Positions 10,661 through 21,060 of a stretch of DNA of 64,000 nt are shown here, piece after piece (the stretch's first letter is position 1; each line of letters begins with the position of its first letter). Source of the stretch: Blastomussa wellsi (lineage: Eukaryota > Cnidaria > Anthozoa > Scleractinia > Plerogyridae); the NCBI GenBank assembly GCA_947652115.1, contig OX393562.1, forward strand, positions 13,995,957 to 14,059,956, given 5' to 3'. The translations under genes were made by a program, and so were the position numbers. The notes beneath the pieces are model-generated. The model searched no databases and was not told the DNA's origin. It saw nothing but the letters and a program-made list of their open reading frames with translations.

Positions 10661-13600
10661 ATGAAAGGTAAGCCGTAACTAAGTGATTTCTGTCGCCATA
10701 CCTAAGCAAAATTTGTTTAGAATCATTGGCAGTACACTCTTTGAATATTCGTTCCCAATTTTTAATAACTAGTTTGCTTAGAAAGGAACGAAAATGGTGA
10801 TAGGAAGCTAAAAACTTGCCGGATTTCATTCAGAAAATGTCGACTAGCTCTTTTCAAATTCAAAACTATTATTCAGTGGAACTCTTTCTGGAAACCCTAC
10901 ATTCATACCATCGACAAATTCATGTTTTTTTTATTAATTTGCCACAGATAACATTTGTAATGAAACAAAAATGATAGAAAGAAAAAAGGTAACAATGGCG
11001 AGGAGGCCTAAAGGAAACTATACATGTATCTAATGTTAATCAGGCCTCCTCAGTTATAGTTTTACAAGATAAAATTAAAAAAGAAGATAACGACAAAGGA
11101 TACAATTACAATATCAAGAATTATGCAAGAATACTAATAGTTATTACAAATAAACGCCTTAAGTGCCCTTTTAAAGGAAACATTAGAGGACGAGTTGACG
11201 ATCTCGGTGTTTTAGGAGTTGTAAAATTTAGGTCTCTGATAAATAACAGAAAATTGCTCGATATTAGTCTGACATAAATGCAAACGAAAACCATGGGGGT
11301 TTCTTGTATGATACGAATGAATTTGTCTCTGTAAGGTATAAATTTACAATCAAATTTTAAACGAAGAGTACGGTTTGGATAGGAGTACATGAATAAACCT
11401 AGCTGAAACAAGTGAAAGAAAGAAAGAAAGTTTAAAATACCAATGTTTTTAAAATTTTGAACAGTATATGAACATAGAAATGGGTTTTAGTTTCTGTAGA
11501 ATTTAAAGAAGAACAACGTTAGGTTGACCCAAACTAGGTTGCAATAAAAATGTATAGATAGACTAGGGAAAATATAATGTTCCTAACGATTTTGCCAACA
11601 GGTAGAAACTACATTTACGAATTATTGCAGTAGACTTTTAGACTTTGTTGGCCAAATGTGAGATTTTGGTAGATGACAGAGCTGGAGTGCGAGGGAGTAA
11701 ACTTTCAAGCCGTTGACAAAAGCGTTTATAAAAGTAAACGTAAGACTAAATGTAAGACTATCTTATTTCTCATTGTCAACTTTAAAAAAATACACAGGGT
11801 GGTTGACATTCGGTTTCCTTATCTGGGTCATTTTCACCTTGACAACGTCTTCACCGTCGTGGCCATGCCAAAGGGATCACCGTGTTCGTTTATTACTATC
11901 AGACGGCTTAAGTCAGTCTCGACTTTTGGCAGGACAAATCTCTGCTCTCCGTATCAACATGGTAAGTTAATATCATGCCCAAAGGAAATATCTACTCTCG
12001 CGCGATCAACTTAAACATATTGGAATTCATGTGTAGCCGATTTTTATTTTTAGCTTGTTTTCAAAACTTAAGACTATAACACATGTTTCATTGTTGATCA
12101 TTTCAGTCTAGAAGATGGCCACTAAGCCCCTTCAATGCAAGCAACATCGGGTTCTTTGGGTCTCGTCTGAGTTCCAACAAAACCGCAATTAAGGTAAACA
12201 CGTTTGTTCAATAATAAGAGCCTACAATATAAATACAATGTGGACTTTGTTTGCTCCGAGAAACAATCACTGTTTCAGCTGCAAATTTTAAAACCAGCCT
12301 TAGGGAATTGCCTACCTCGACAACCTGTCAGAAGTGTTGCATTGCAAAATATAGAATTCCCTGTTAAAAGGACCTTATTTTGCGCAAAGTCGAGTGACAT
12401 ATCTGGCAGTGAATGCTCGGGTTATTTTGTGTTTGGACAACAAGAACCTGGCAGTGCTGCAAGAATTGCCAGAAAAACCGTTTTTCACCCTGCTGAATTT
12501 AGAGAACAATTATTTGCTGGCAATGATGCCATTTCTGAGGGGTGTACTTAAAATTTGGTCCAATATATGCGAGTGTATGTAGTGCAATTTTAACACTCTT
12601 TAGTCTAGATATACGCAAATAACGACTTACTAACGACTTTCAAATACTGTAGTTTTAAAGGTATAGCGAAGAAAGCCTAACGTTGTTCTTAATTGAGATA
12701 AATAAGGTGTATCACAAGTAACTAACAGATGGATTTGACTGTTTCCATCCTTATTGCCACCAAATTCAGCTCATGTATTCATTCATTTATGAGGTTAGAT
12801 TTGTTGCTTTCGTACATACTCCCATGAGGGTCCTGAAGGGGGGGGGGGGGGGGGGCGGTACCAATCCCATTTCCCAGCCCTTTTTTTTCCAAATCCAACT
12901 TCCCAGTGGTCAAATCCCATTCCCACTAGCAGAATTCAGAAAAATCCCAGTGTTATACATATTTGGCAGTGCATAATTCGTATCGCTTCAAAATATGGCA
13001 CAACGGGCACAAAAATCCACGAAGATTTGTCAAGATGTTTTGAAGACAACAGGATCCTTTTAGACTGTACTAAAACGTGTAAGTCGGAAAGTTAACGTTA
13101 CGGCATACTAAAATTATTATTGGATGAGGTTTTTGTCATATCCGGCTTCGGATATAAACACTTATACAGAGATCTTGATTATTCCGGATACCACACAAAC
13201 GAATGATCTAATAATTGTTTTATTATATATTACTGTCAAGAAATAACAAGATTTCACGCTTTCACATATAATATTTTAACACTTATGCTAATTCTTTTTT
13301 GTCCTCCGGCTCCTGAATGTTTTTCTCCTTAAGAATTTCTGCAACAATTCCTTTACAACTTTGTCTCTCGAGATTTTCACGGCCGTCGAACTAGTAAAAG
13401 ATGACTCCTTCATTAGCAAGGTTTTAGGGCTCTTTACTCCATGATTTTCCACTTCAGAGACACTTAAAATTTATCGTTTTTATTTACTTTTCATTTTTCG
13501 CCCCGAAGAGGGAATTTTCCCTGTTCAGAATGAAAAACAAGGCCTTGGAATTTTGTAAACAAGTGCCGCGACTCGCCAAGACGCGCCATCATTTTCTTAT

Positions 13601-16264
13601 ACATGTTGTCCGCGCGGATTAAGGAAGAAAACTTCTTTGTAGGACCCCAAGAGTTCACTAAAAGTATGGACAGAAAACAGATTCTAATTGGTTTATTGGC
13701 CCTAATTTATTGGAGAACAATAGGAGAGCTAAAATGTCCCCAGGGAGGGAGGGAAAGGCAGCACGTGCTTTTCCCGACCGATTTTGGCCAAAAAGGGAAT
13801 TCCAGGGGTGGTTTTCGCGCGGCCGGTTTCGGTCGGCACGGGAGCCCATCTAGGCCCGCACTTTCTAACCTGTGGGTACCGCTAGTTTAATGAATTATCT
13901 GTATGTTGGTTGTGATGAATTGTAGGCTCTTGGCCAATAAGAAGACAGATAGTTACTGCAATGTATAATGATAGCGATTATTTAGGTTACAAGTTCTGTC
14001 CATTTCACATTACTATCAGTAGGAAGTCTGTTATCCGACAAACAGAATATGAACTAGAGCGTATTCTTTTGATTCGACTTGTAAGTGTTCTTATTCTTCG
14101 AAGCCTGGTCGGACGGATCATGCTCAATGTTGTTTCAAGAGCGCTTTCTACCTCTTCTTCAGTGTCACTGTCAGGCGCTAGAGATCGTGGGATTGTGGCA
14201 TGAGAAATAATGCTTCTGCCATTTTGTTATATCATAAAAATTCACATGCTCTGTAAACTTGGAGGGTCTCAATGGGGTTAACCGTTAGCCGTTAGGCGAA
14301 AAAATGAAATAATTTTAACCGTTAGCCGTAAAAAATGTTAACCGTAAAAATCTAAACACAAAAGTGAAGGCCTCGAGAACTTTTGTTGAGTCTGATGTGT
14401 TGTGCGTTTATGTGTTCTGGTAGCGAGAAAAGCCGATCGAAACCGGAAGAGTCGTAAGTGTCTGCATAATTTGTCGCGTCGTTGTGCGAGTTGACAGACG
14501 TTTTGACAGCTCTTGTATTTTACGAGTGTAAACACACACAAAAAAATACTTCTTTATCTCAAAATGGTCCAAAGACTTTCAGTATGTTTTAAAACAATGG
14601 AAATTAATATTTAACTTCTTAAAACAATAGCAATTATTTTTTAACTTCTCCTGTTAACCGTAATGGGACAAAATTAACCGTTAGCCGTAAAAAAGCCAAA
14701 AACTTAACCGTCAACAGTAAAGGCCACTATCCCATTGAGACCCTCAACTTGGCTTAACATACACACTTTTAACACACGCACCACTACATACAAATATCAT
14801 TAACAACAAGTCGAGGCCGCTGATTCGGGTAAAATAAAACGTGCTGGCTAAACATACTAAAAAATTAACACGAACAAGACGCTTGAACAATTTTCTGGCC
14901 TGGTTATAGGTAAAAGATATTTATCCCATTCCCATTTTTTGGCATTCGTTTCCAATTCCCAGTGGCCAAATCCCAGTCCCAGTCACCCAAATCCCATTTT
15001 TCCATTGCAAAAACAGGCCAATCCCAGTTCCCATTTTACCCCTCCAGGACCCTCTCCCATGCACTAGATCAGCTGTGTAACCTCCCAAATGAATTTTCGT
15101 GGTCTGAATAAAGTGGCAACAAGGATGTAGCTACAACTGTACCTGCGAACGCAGACTATTTCCAGCTGTAGCCAAATCCCGACTACTGGGATGATTAAAT
15201 AGAACAACTAAATATCGATGACATATCGATAGGCATTCGGTTGTTATATCATGTCGTTCTATTGTTATGTTCTCAAGCTCATCACAGTTATCTGGTCTCC
15301 TCTTTTCAGCCTCAACAGATTCTTAAAGCCAACATTCGTACATTGAGGACCTTCATCTCATTGATTGGCAGTTCTAAGAGTCAGCTGAGAAGTTTTCACG
15401 TTGTTAATGAGCAGCTAACTAACAAACTTGTGGTCCTGAAACGAGAGACAAAAACACTTAACAGCTATTTGAGAAATGTTGTGTCAACCATAACGTTGGT
15501 AAGTAATTAAGGTACCATTGGTGCAAGGATCGGAGACAGGATTTCATGTACATGTAATTCATTGAAGACTTTGATCGTGTCTACATAGCCTCATCTATAA
15601 ACGAGGGGGTTTGGGAGAATTCAAGACAGTACGTTATGCAAACCCGAGACGCAGTCGAGAATTCTCTCGAGCCCCCGAGTGTTTAGATGAGGCTATGTAA
15701 ACGCGGTAAAAGTCCTACTGCTTTTATAAAATTTTTCTTAAAAATACGCAAGAAACTACAACGTGACAACCGTGTTTACATACTCTCATCTAAACACACC
15801 TATCAACCAATGAGAGCGCGCGTAGTATCTCAGTCATTTTATAATTAGTTCTGGTAGGTTGGGAACATTGCATTGACTCAAACAAGCCTCACCAGGTAAG
15901 GGTAGTTATAATACTAATAGTAAGTATATGACACTCTTTGGTAGAGTTTGAGAGCTTCTGGAAGAGTAGGAAAAAAGTACATTTGTTCCCCTACTAAACC
16001 GTTATACTTTGTCTCATTCGATAACAGAAACAACAAGGAAACACGAGCACTGTACCACAAGGCAGTCAACAGACTAAGAACACTAAAAAGAAACCAGTGA
16101 TTCGACCTGTCCCAATCAAACCCTTGAATACGACAAATGTGGCGCCAGTTCCAACCATTGAACAGGTGGCTCATCGAACGCAACTCGTATTGATTGACTT
16201 CAGGGCAAATGTCCTGACTCTGGTCAGCTATTTACAGAAACTCGCAACACAAACTTGCAACTAA
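10661..16264 (+). CDS. Gene B: secreted four-helix cytokine-like protein (5 exons)
   Basis: Coding exons are 10661-10667, 11798-11961, 12107-12193, 15310-15498 and 16028-16264. They total 684 bases, 227 residues, with phases 1-0-0-0. The signal peptide is MKGWLTFGFLIWVIFTLTTS. Helix A starts at WPCQRD (C26) and runs to residue 57. Exon 3 again encodes 29 residues ending near an NKT sequon (N81), with another at N67. Exon 4 (87-149) has the two-helix pattern starting PQQILKANIRTLRTF. Exon 5 carries a long basic proline-rich linker, a helix VLIDFRANVLTLVSYLQKL and the end TCN. The whole protein has only two cysteines, C26 and C226, which makes an N- to C-terminal disulphide the obvious prediction. 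It is most similar to gene A, including the 3' UTR. Intron 3 (12194-15309) is inflated by a hAT-like insertion. A ligand function is inference; the gene model is strong. Confidence 0.85.
12827..15053. mobile_element. hAT-like non-autonomous element in intron 3 of gene B
   Basis: An exact 8-base target duplication CTCCCATG (12819-12826 and 15054-15061) flanks inverted ends AGGGTCCTGAAGGGG and CCCCTCCAGGACCCT, which fits the hAT superfamily. Both subterminal regions are full of AATCCCA/TTCCCAG repeats in the same orientation, a likely transposase-binding array. Its 2.2 kb encode no transposase; the longest frame (13603-13890) is not protein-like. Its right part carries the nested element at 14262-14745. 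Confidence 0.8.
14262..14745 (+). mobile_element. MITE copy 1 with 6-base target duplication, nested in the hAT-like element
   Basis: The ends GAGGGTCTCAATGGG and CCCATTGAGACCCTC are inverted copies, flanked by AACTTG on both sides (14256-14261, 14746-14751). The subterminal parts are tandem iterations of TTAACCGTTAGCCGT. A second copy in the opposite orientation lies at 16373-16795. Confidence 0.85.
15575..15708. repeat. Palindromic repeat, family also at 33711-33840
   Basis: Starts CATAGCCTCATCT and ends AGATGAGGCTATG, enclosing GGGTTTGGGAGAATTC and ACCCGAGACGCAGTCGAG. The same blocks recur at 33711-33840 in intron 3 of gene D, so it is a dispersed palindromic family. It is in intron 4 of gene B. 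Confidence 0.7.
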
Positions 16265-16312
16265 AACAAATTATATTTAGCTTTGCGCTGGCCGATGAAA
16301 TTCGGAGCGTCC

Positions 16313-16360
16313 ACTGTACTTCCCATGGAAGATTGTATGTCGTTATATTACACTAATATG
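16313..16360 (+). promoter_or_regulatory. Conserved 3' UTR block of gene B, matching gene A
   Basis: The block CTGTACTTCCCATGGAAGAT through TCGTTATATTACACTAATAT matches 4899-4950 after gene A. It ends 12 bases before the MITE at 16373. Confidence 0.55.
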
Positions 16361-16372
16361 GCACCGATAGAA

Positions 16373-16795
16373 GAGGGTCTCAATGGGGTAGTGGCTTTTA
16401 CGGTTAACGGTTAACGTTTTTTGCTTTTTGACGGCTAACGGTTAATTTTGTTCCATTACGGTTAAAAAATAATTGCTACTATTTTAAGAAGTTAAATATT
16501 AATTTCCATTGTTGTAAAACATACTGAAAGTCTTTGGACCATTTTGAGATAAAAAAAATATTTTTTTGGGTGTGTGTGTACACTCCCAGTGATACAAAAG
16601 CTGTCAAAACGTCTGTCAACTCGCGCAAAGACACGACATATGCGACAAATTATGCAGACACTTCCGGTTTCGATCGGCTTTTCTCGCTACCAGAACACAT
16701 AAACGCACAACACATCAGACTCAAAAAAGTTCTCGAGGCCTTTACTTTTGTATCTAGATTTTTTACGGTTTACGGTTAACCCCATTGAGACCCTC
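16373..16795 (-). mobile_element. MITE copy 2 with 6-base target duplication, in the 3' UTR of gene B
   Basis: Same family as 14262-14745 but inverted: ends GAGGGTCTCAATGGG and CCCATTGAGACCCTC, target duplication ATAGAA (16367-16372, 16796-16801). The first AATAAA after the gene B stop that I see is downstream of it (16844-16849), so the transcript may carry the whole element. Confidence 0.85.
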
Positions 16796-16843
16796 ATAGA
16801 AGCACCGATAAGTGAAGAAAATGTACGCGTGCATATTAAACTA

Positions 16844-16849
16844 AATAAA
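16844..16849 (+). promoter_or_regulatory. Candidate polyadenylation signal, gene B
   Basis: AATAAA, preceded by ATTAAA at 16835-16840, 580 bases after the stop codon and just past the MITE. Use of this site is untested. Confidence 0.35.
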
Positions 16850-17077
16850 CTTGTTGTCCATTTCCACAAACATTAATGGCTGTCATAAGTGAATTAAAGA
16901 GTTTTGAAAATGACGACCCCATTAATTAAGATTTATTAAAGCCCATACTAACTCAAATAACTTCCAGTTCACTTTTTCCAACTTTCCACCCCGTGTCAAT
17001 TTCCCTGCGTTACATTAGGCTATTGCAGTGTTAGAAAAATGCAAAAATAAGTTGCTTCCTTTACTAAGAACATTTTA

Positions 17078-17463
17078 GGGGGTGATTACATGGCGATTTT
17101 CAGCCCGGGCTGAAATTTCAGCCTGGGTTCTGAAAGAAATCCTCTAAAAATGAACGTGAAGATTACATGGAGAAGGCTTGGCCCCGGGCTGGATTTCAGC
17201 CCGGGCTGAAAATCCTAGTCCGCTTTGTGAAACCGGGCTAGGACTTTCAGCCCGGGCAAACGGGCTGAAAATCCTAGTCCGCTTTGTGAAACCGGGCTAG
17301 GATTTTCAGCCCGGGCAAACGGGCTGAAAAATCCACAAAAAGTCCATGTAATCAAAATTGAATGCCAGCCCGGGCTGAAAAGGCAATGTGAGCATGCGCA
17401 GTGAGGTTGTTTTCTATGGTTTATATTTCAGCCCGGGTGGAAATTTGCCATGTAATCGCCCCC
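17078..17463. mobile_element. Harbinger-like MITE rich in GCCCGGGCTGAAA palindromes
   Basis: Inverted ends GGGGGTGATTACATGGC and GCCATGTAATCGCCCCC are flanked by TTA on both sides (17075-17077, 17464-17466). The interior consists of alternating direct and inverted copies of GCCCGGGCTGAAA plus a tandem duplication of a segment containing CCTAGTCCGCTTTGTGAAAC. It has no coding capacity. Confidence 0.8.
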
Positions 17464-17870
17464 TTAATTATACATATATTTCTGTAGTCAAAGCCAAAAC
17501 AGTCACAAAAGAGACATCTGCAATATGGCAACTTTATTGTTTGGCGTAGTTCCTGGTCCTCGCCTTACCTTACTTTCACTGTGTTTTTATTCTTGTGTGA
17601 ACGCTTACTTTGCCTTTTATTTAAGATTTGGCAGTATTTCGGTTTGCTAAAAGGTGTTGTAAAATATTCCCATACAAACTCTTATATTTTTGCCATGACA
17701 GCTATTATGCAATACGATCCTGATCACAAAGTGAGCTTGGGCTGCCTGTGGTCTGAGAGACTGGTCAAAGTGTAAATATCAAAGACTTTCTCTTCTTACT
17801 GGCACAGGAGGACAAAAACAGAAGAAAAATCTCCAGTCAGCTAGTTTGACCTCGAATAATCAATATACAA

Positions 17871-18215
17871 TTAGCCATTTTCTCAATGAGCAGAGGACTG
17901 GATAGAAATGCCTGAAATCGATTGGGTTGAAAAGTGAATCCTACCACACGAAAGACCATCCAAGCCTTAGTTATGGGTTGTGAAATTTGTGCGTGATTAT
18001 AGTAAACGGAAATCAATGGTGGGTCTTCAAAAATCCCCGCAACAAGAAAGTTTAGGATGAAATGGAGGGACACCTGTCCCTCCAACCATACAAAGGTCTC
18101 TTAAATATAGCATTTTCAAAAGTATACTACGTTTTTGCAATTTAACCCATTAACACCTAAATTTAATAAACATACTAATGTTTGCATGCTCTTTCCGGTG
18201 ACGGGTTTAATTTTT
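17871..18215 (+). repeat. Dispersed repeat, uninterrupted copy
   Basis: From TAGCCATTTTCTCAATGAGC through GAGGACTGGAT and CCTGTCCCTCCAACCAT to CTTTCCGGTGACGGGTTTAA it aligns with 59843-60580. That second copy is interrupted by a 384-base insertion, so this copy shows the empty target site. Confidence 0.75.
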
Positions 18216-19490
18216 CGAGTTCCCCTTTCCCTCATATGAAAATAAGCTTGTTTTGTATGAGAATGAAGATGCAGGTAAAACACATTTTCATTGGATGGTT
18301 TCGCACTTGGACTCTGTTTGACGCTGAGGCAAAAGAGAACTCGGTAGATTTGGTGACCAGCGGTTAGTGGTAAAGTAACCAGAAGGAAGTTCTACGAACA
18401 AAGTTTCTAACCTTCGACTTACGGATGGCGTATACTATTTAAGAAAAAAATGGACTACATTTTGACACCTCTTGATGCAAATAGTGCTTAGAGGAAGTTT
18501 GAAAGAATATGGGAGTTTATCATTGCAAACACGATTCGCAGCCGAGGGTTTACATGAACACTTTCGAATTATGTCATATCGGTGTTTACATAGTCTCGTG
18601 CAAAAACGATTTCACAACAAATCAAAGATTTCGAACGCGTAATATAATCAACATTTTATACAAATAAATTCAAGAAGTAGGTTGCTGAACAGATTAAATA
18701 TATTTCCAATGACGGAGTTTTCTGGTCAGAGTAAACAAACATGAACTTTTTCGAAACGATGGCTTCTGCAATTTTCAATACAATGATTACGAGGTTGCGG
18801 AAGTTTATGTAAAACACACACATAAATACAATAGGTGTCATTTGTGCCGTTTAAAACGCATGCTCAGCTGACTGGTGATTTACATTTTAACACACCACTC
18901 TCCGCTCAGTTTCAAGCCGACTCGGTATTCGTACAATGTTAGTTGTGAATTTGTCGACCATAATGTACTTAAAAAGGGCTGAAATAAACCCATAATACCA
19001 AAAGCCAGAGATGGCACCTTGTTGGTACAGCCTTGTTTATGAGGCCTTCTGGGAAACAGCAACACGAAAAAGAGTGAGTGGAGAAGTGAGAATTTTGTAA
19101 ATAGCAAAACAGTACAGTTATCCACGTACGCGTCGCCACAACTCTGGGCAAATTATGTTTGGTGCAATGATGGGCTTTATGTCGGAAATGGACAGGACTC
19201 TACAAACAAACGTCGAACTTAAGGTATGACAAGAAATATTTCTAGATGGGACTCGAGGTTTACATTTTATCGTATTGCACGTTCGTTGAAATTTTATTGC
19301 CCGGCATTGCACATTGGTGCCGCCCATAATTTAATGATCACATGCATGTGATTAGCTTTTCTCATTTTAAGAGAGGTAAATCCTTTTTTTCGTAAATAAA
19401 TTGTATTGGACAACGGCTTTCGTTCTGCAAAATAAATAAGACCAATTTCCAGTAGAGAATTTAGCAAGCAACCATAAATACGATCATCAA

Positions 19491-20904
19491 TATATAGATT
19501 TAGCCAAGCCTAAAAGCGGAGCTCCACGTTTTTGGCTAGTTCTTTTGAAAATACTCTCACGAAAAATGTTGCCATTGAAATTACAGCTATGTTTATGCAA
19601 CTACTTAATAGGAAAGATTCCATAGGCGAAACGTCTTCCCCACGACTGTGCCCTCCTTCCTGTGCCCTTCCTGAGGGCACAGGCAGTTATTTTGACTTGA
19701 TTTCAGTAAAAATTGCATAAACTGTCCCGGCTGGTGGTACAGATCATAGTAAATCGGACTTGAGCTCGCAATGCAATCATATATCAATACTTGGTCAGTG
19801 GTCAACTACGATACAAATAATACAATAATACAATACAAACTGTATTTACTTCAAAAATATATACAGAATTTACGAAACCCGCGTATATAGCCTCAGCTAA
19901 TCTAGGCGGGTATTATAAGCGCGTGGTCGCGATTAGTTCTAAACCTGATCACGCGATATGGTCATCTGATACTGGTCAGCGGATAACATGGTAACGATGT
20001 AAGCTTATGGTAACGACACCGCGGAAGAAACGCACCGTGCGCGCATGACGTCACGATTTCTCGAGGTTTTCTCGAGGTGGTCATCGTCAGCAAGGAAGGC
20101 CATGATACAACGATGGCATAATTTTAGTTCAAACGTGCGAACTTACGAGCTTATGGCAAAATTTGGAAGCAAAATTATGAAGGTGGAAATTGAGACGTAA
20201 ACAAACATAATACAATCCACTTATAGTATAAATCTTAACCTTAAATATTAAAGTGCACCTAACCCCAAAATATTTTTCGCTACAATAAACCTTTGCACCA
20301 GTTCGAAACGCGTTACACTTTTCGTTTCTCCTTTTTACTAAATGCGGACTGTTTGTAGCATTTACAAGTTACGAAAAACTGTACGTTATTTGGTTCACGA
20401 CCGAGTCAGAAGGGACGTGGGTCTATTCCTGGGAAGACTTGACGCGATGCAAATCAGTTTGTGACGTCAGCCCAGGAATAGTCCCACGCCCCTTCTGACT
20501 GGGTCGTGAGCCAAATAACGTACAGTTTTTCGTAACTTTTTAATGCTATAAATAGTCAGCATTTGGTATAAAGGAGAAACGAAAGGTGTAACTCGTTTCG
20601 AACTGGTGCAAAGGTTTATTGTAGCGAAAAATTATTTTGGGGTTAGGTGTACTTTAAAGGGTTTCCTTAAAAGTTACCAAAATTCTCACGTTCTCTCGTG
20701 TTTCCGCAGTTTCATGTTAACCTTTTTCCAGGTCGAGCAGTCTCTTTAGACTATGGCCGCCATATTATTGGGGCGACGCCGTTTGAACGGGCCCGCGGGT
20801 CGTGCCGCTTCTCCTGTTTGTAGTTTATATGCATGCTTGGTTTTCCTATTTCTATGGGTATTGGGCTCCACTCTGCGGAACTTCGGGCCGCCGGAGCTCC
20901 GCTA
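19491..20904. mobile_element. Inverted-repeat element, family also at 51066-51877
   Basis: Begins TATATAGATTTAGCCAAGCC and GGAGCTCC, and ends GGAGCTCCGCT. Internal landmarks GGTCAGTGGTCAAC and GATACTGGTCAGCGGAT recur in the copy at 51066-51877 and in a fragment at 28125-28250. It contains the nested TTAA-flanked palindrome at 20252-20653. I see no open frame of note. Confidence 0.65.
20252..20653. mobile_element. TTAA-flanked long palindrome nested in the 19491-20904 element
   Basis: The two halves are near-complete inverted copies: AGTGCACCTAACCCCAAAAT at the left and ATTTTGGGGTTAGGTGTACT at the right, continuing through CGAACTGGTGCAAAGG and AAATAACGTACAGTTTTTCG. TTAA flanks both ends (20248-20251, 20654-20657), as in Kolobok or piggyBac-type insertions. 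Confidence 0.75.
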
Positions 20905-20924
20905 TGATATCAACAAGAATAGGT

Positions 20925-21060
20925 CAATTTCGATATTTTAAAAATTAGCCTAAAACAACAGACCTCAGCACGAGTCTCTGGGGCATACAAACTGTAGCTT
21001 TTATGGGGTTTATTCCCCAGAGCCTCGTATAGTGATTTTAAAACATCTAAATTGGCGTAT
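20925..21060. repeat. Short palindromic repeat (family also near 24915 and 56215)
   Basis: Contains CAATTTCGATATTTTAAAA, CCTAAAACAACAGACCTCAG and TTTATTCCCCAGAGCCTCG. The same ordered blocks occur at 24905-25052 (intron 3 of gene C) and 56215-56357. Confidence 0.6.

Noticed and set aside
11121..11411. Minus-strand 96-codon frame in intron 1 of gene B
   Set aside because: No recognisable domain and no supporting context; left unannotated.
11673..12014. 113-codon frame overlapping exon 2 of gene B
   Set aside because: It is a shadow in another frame; the phase-1 exon 11798-11961 joins the starter exon and matches exon 2 of gene A.
12204..12551. 115-codon frame in intron 3 of gene B
   Set aside because: Not protein-like, absent from the equivalent introns of A and C, and no splice continuity.
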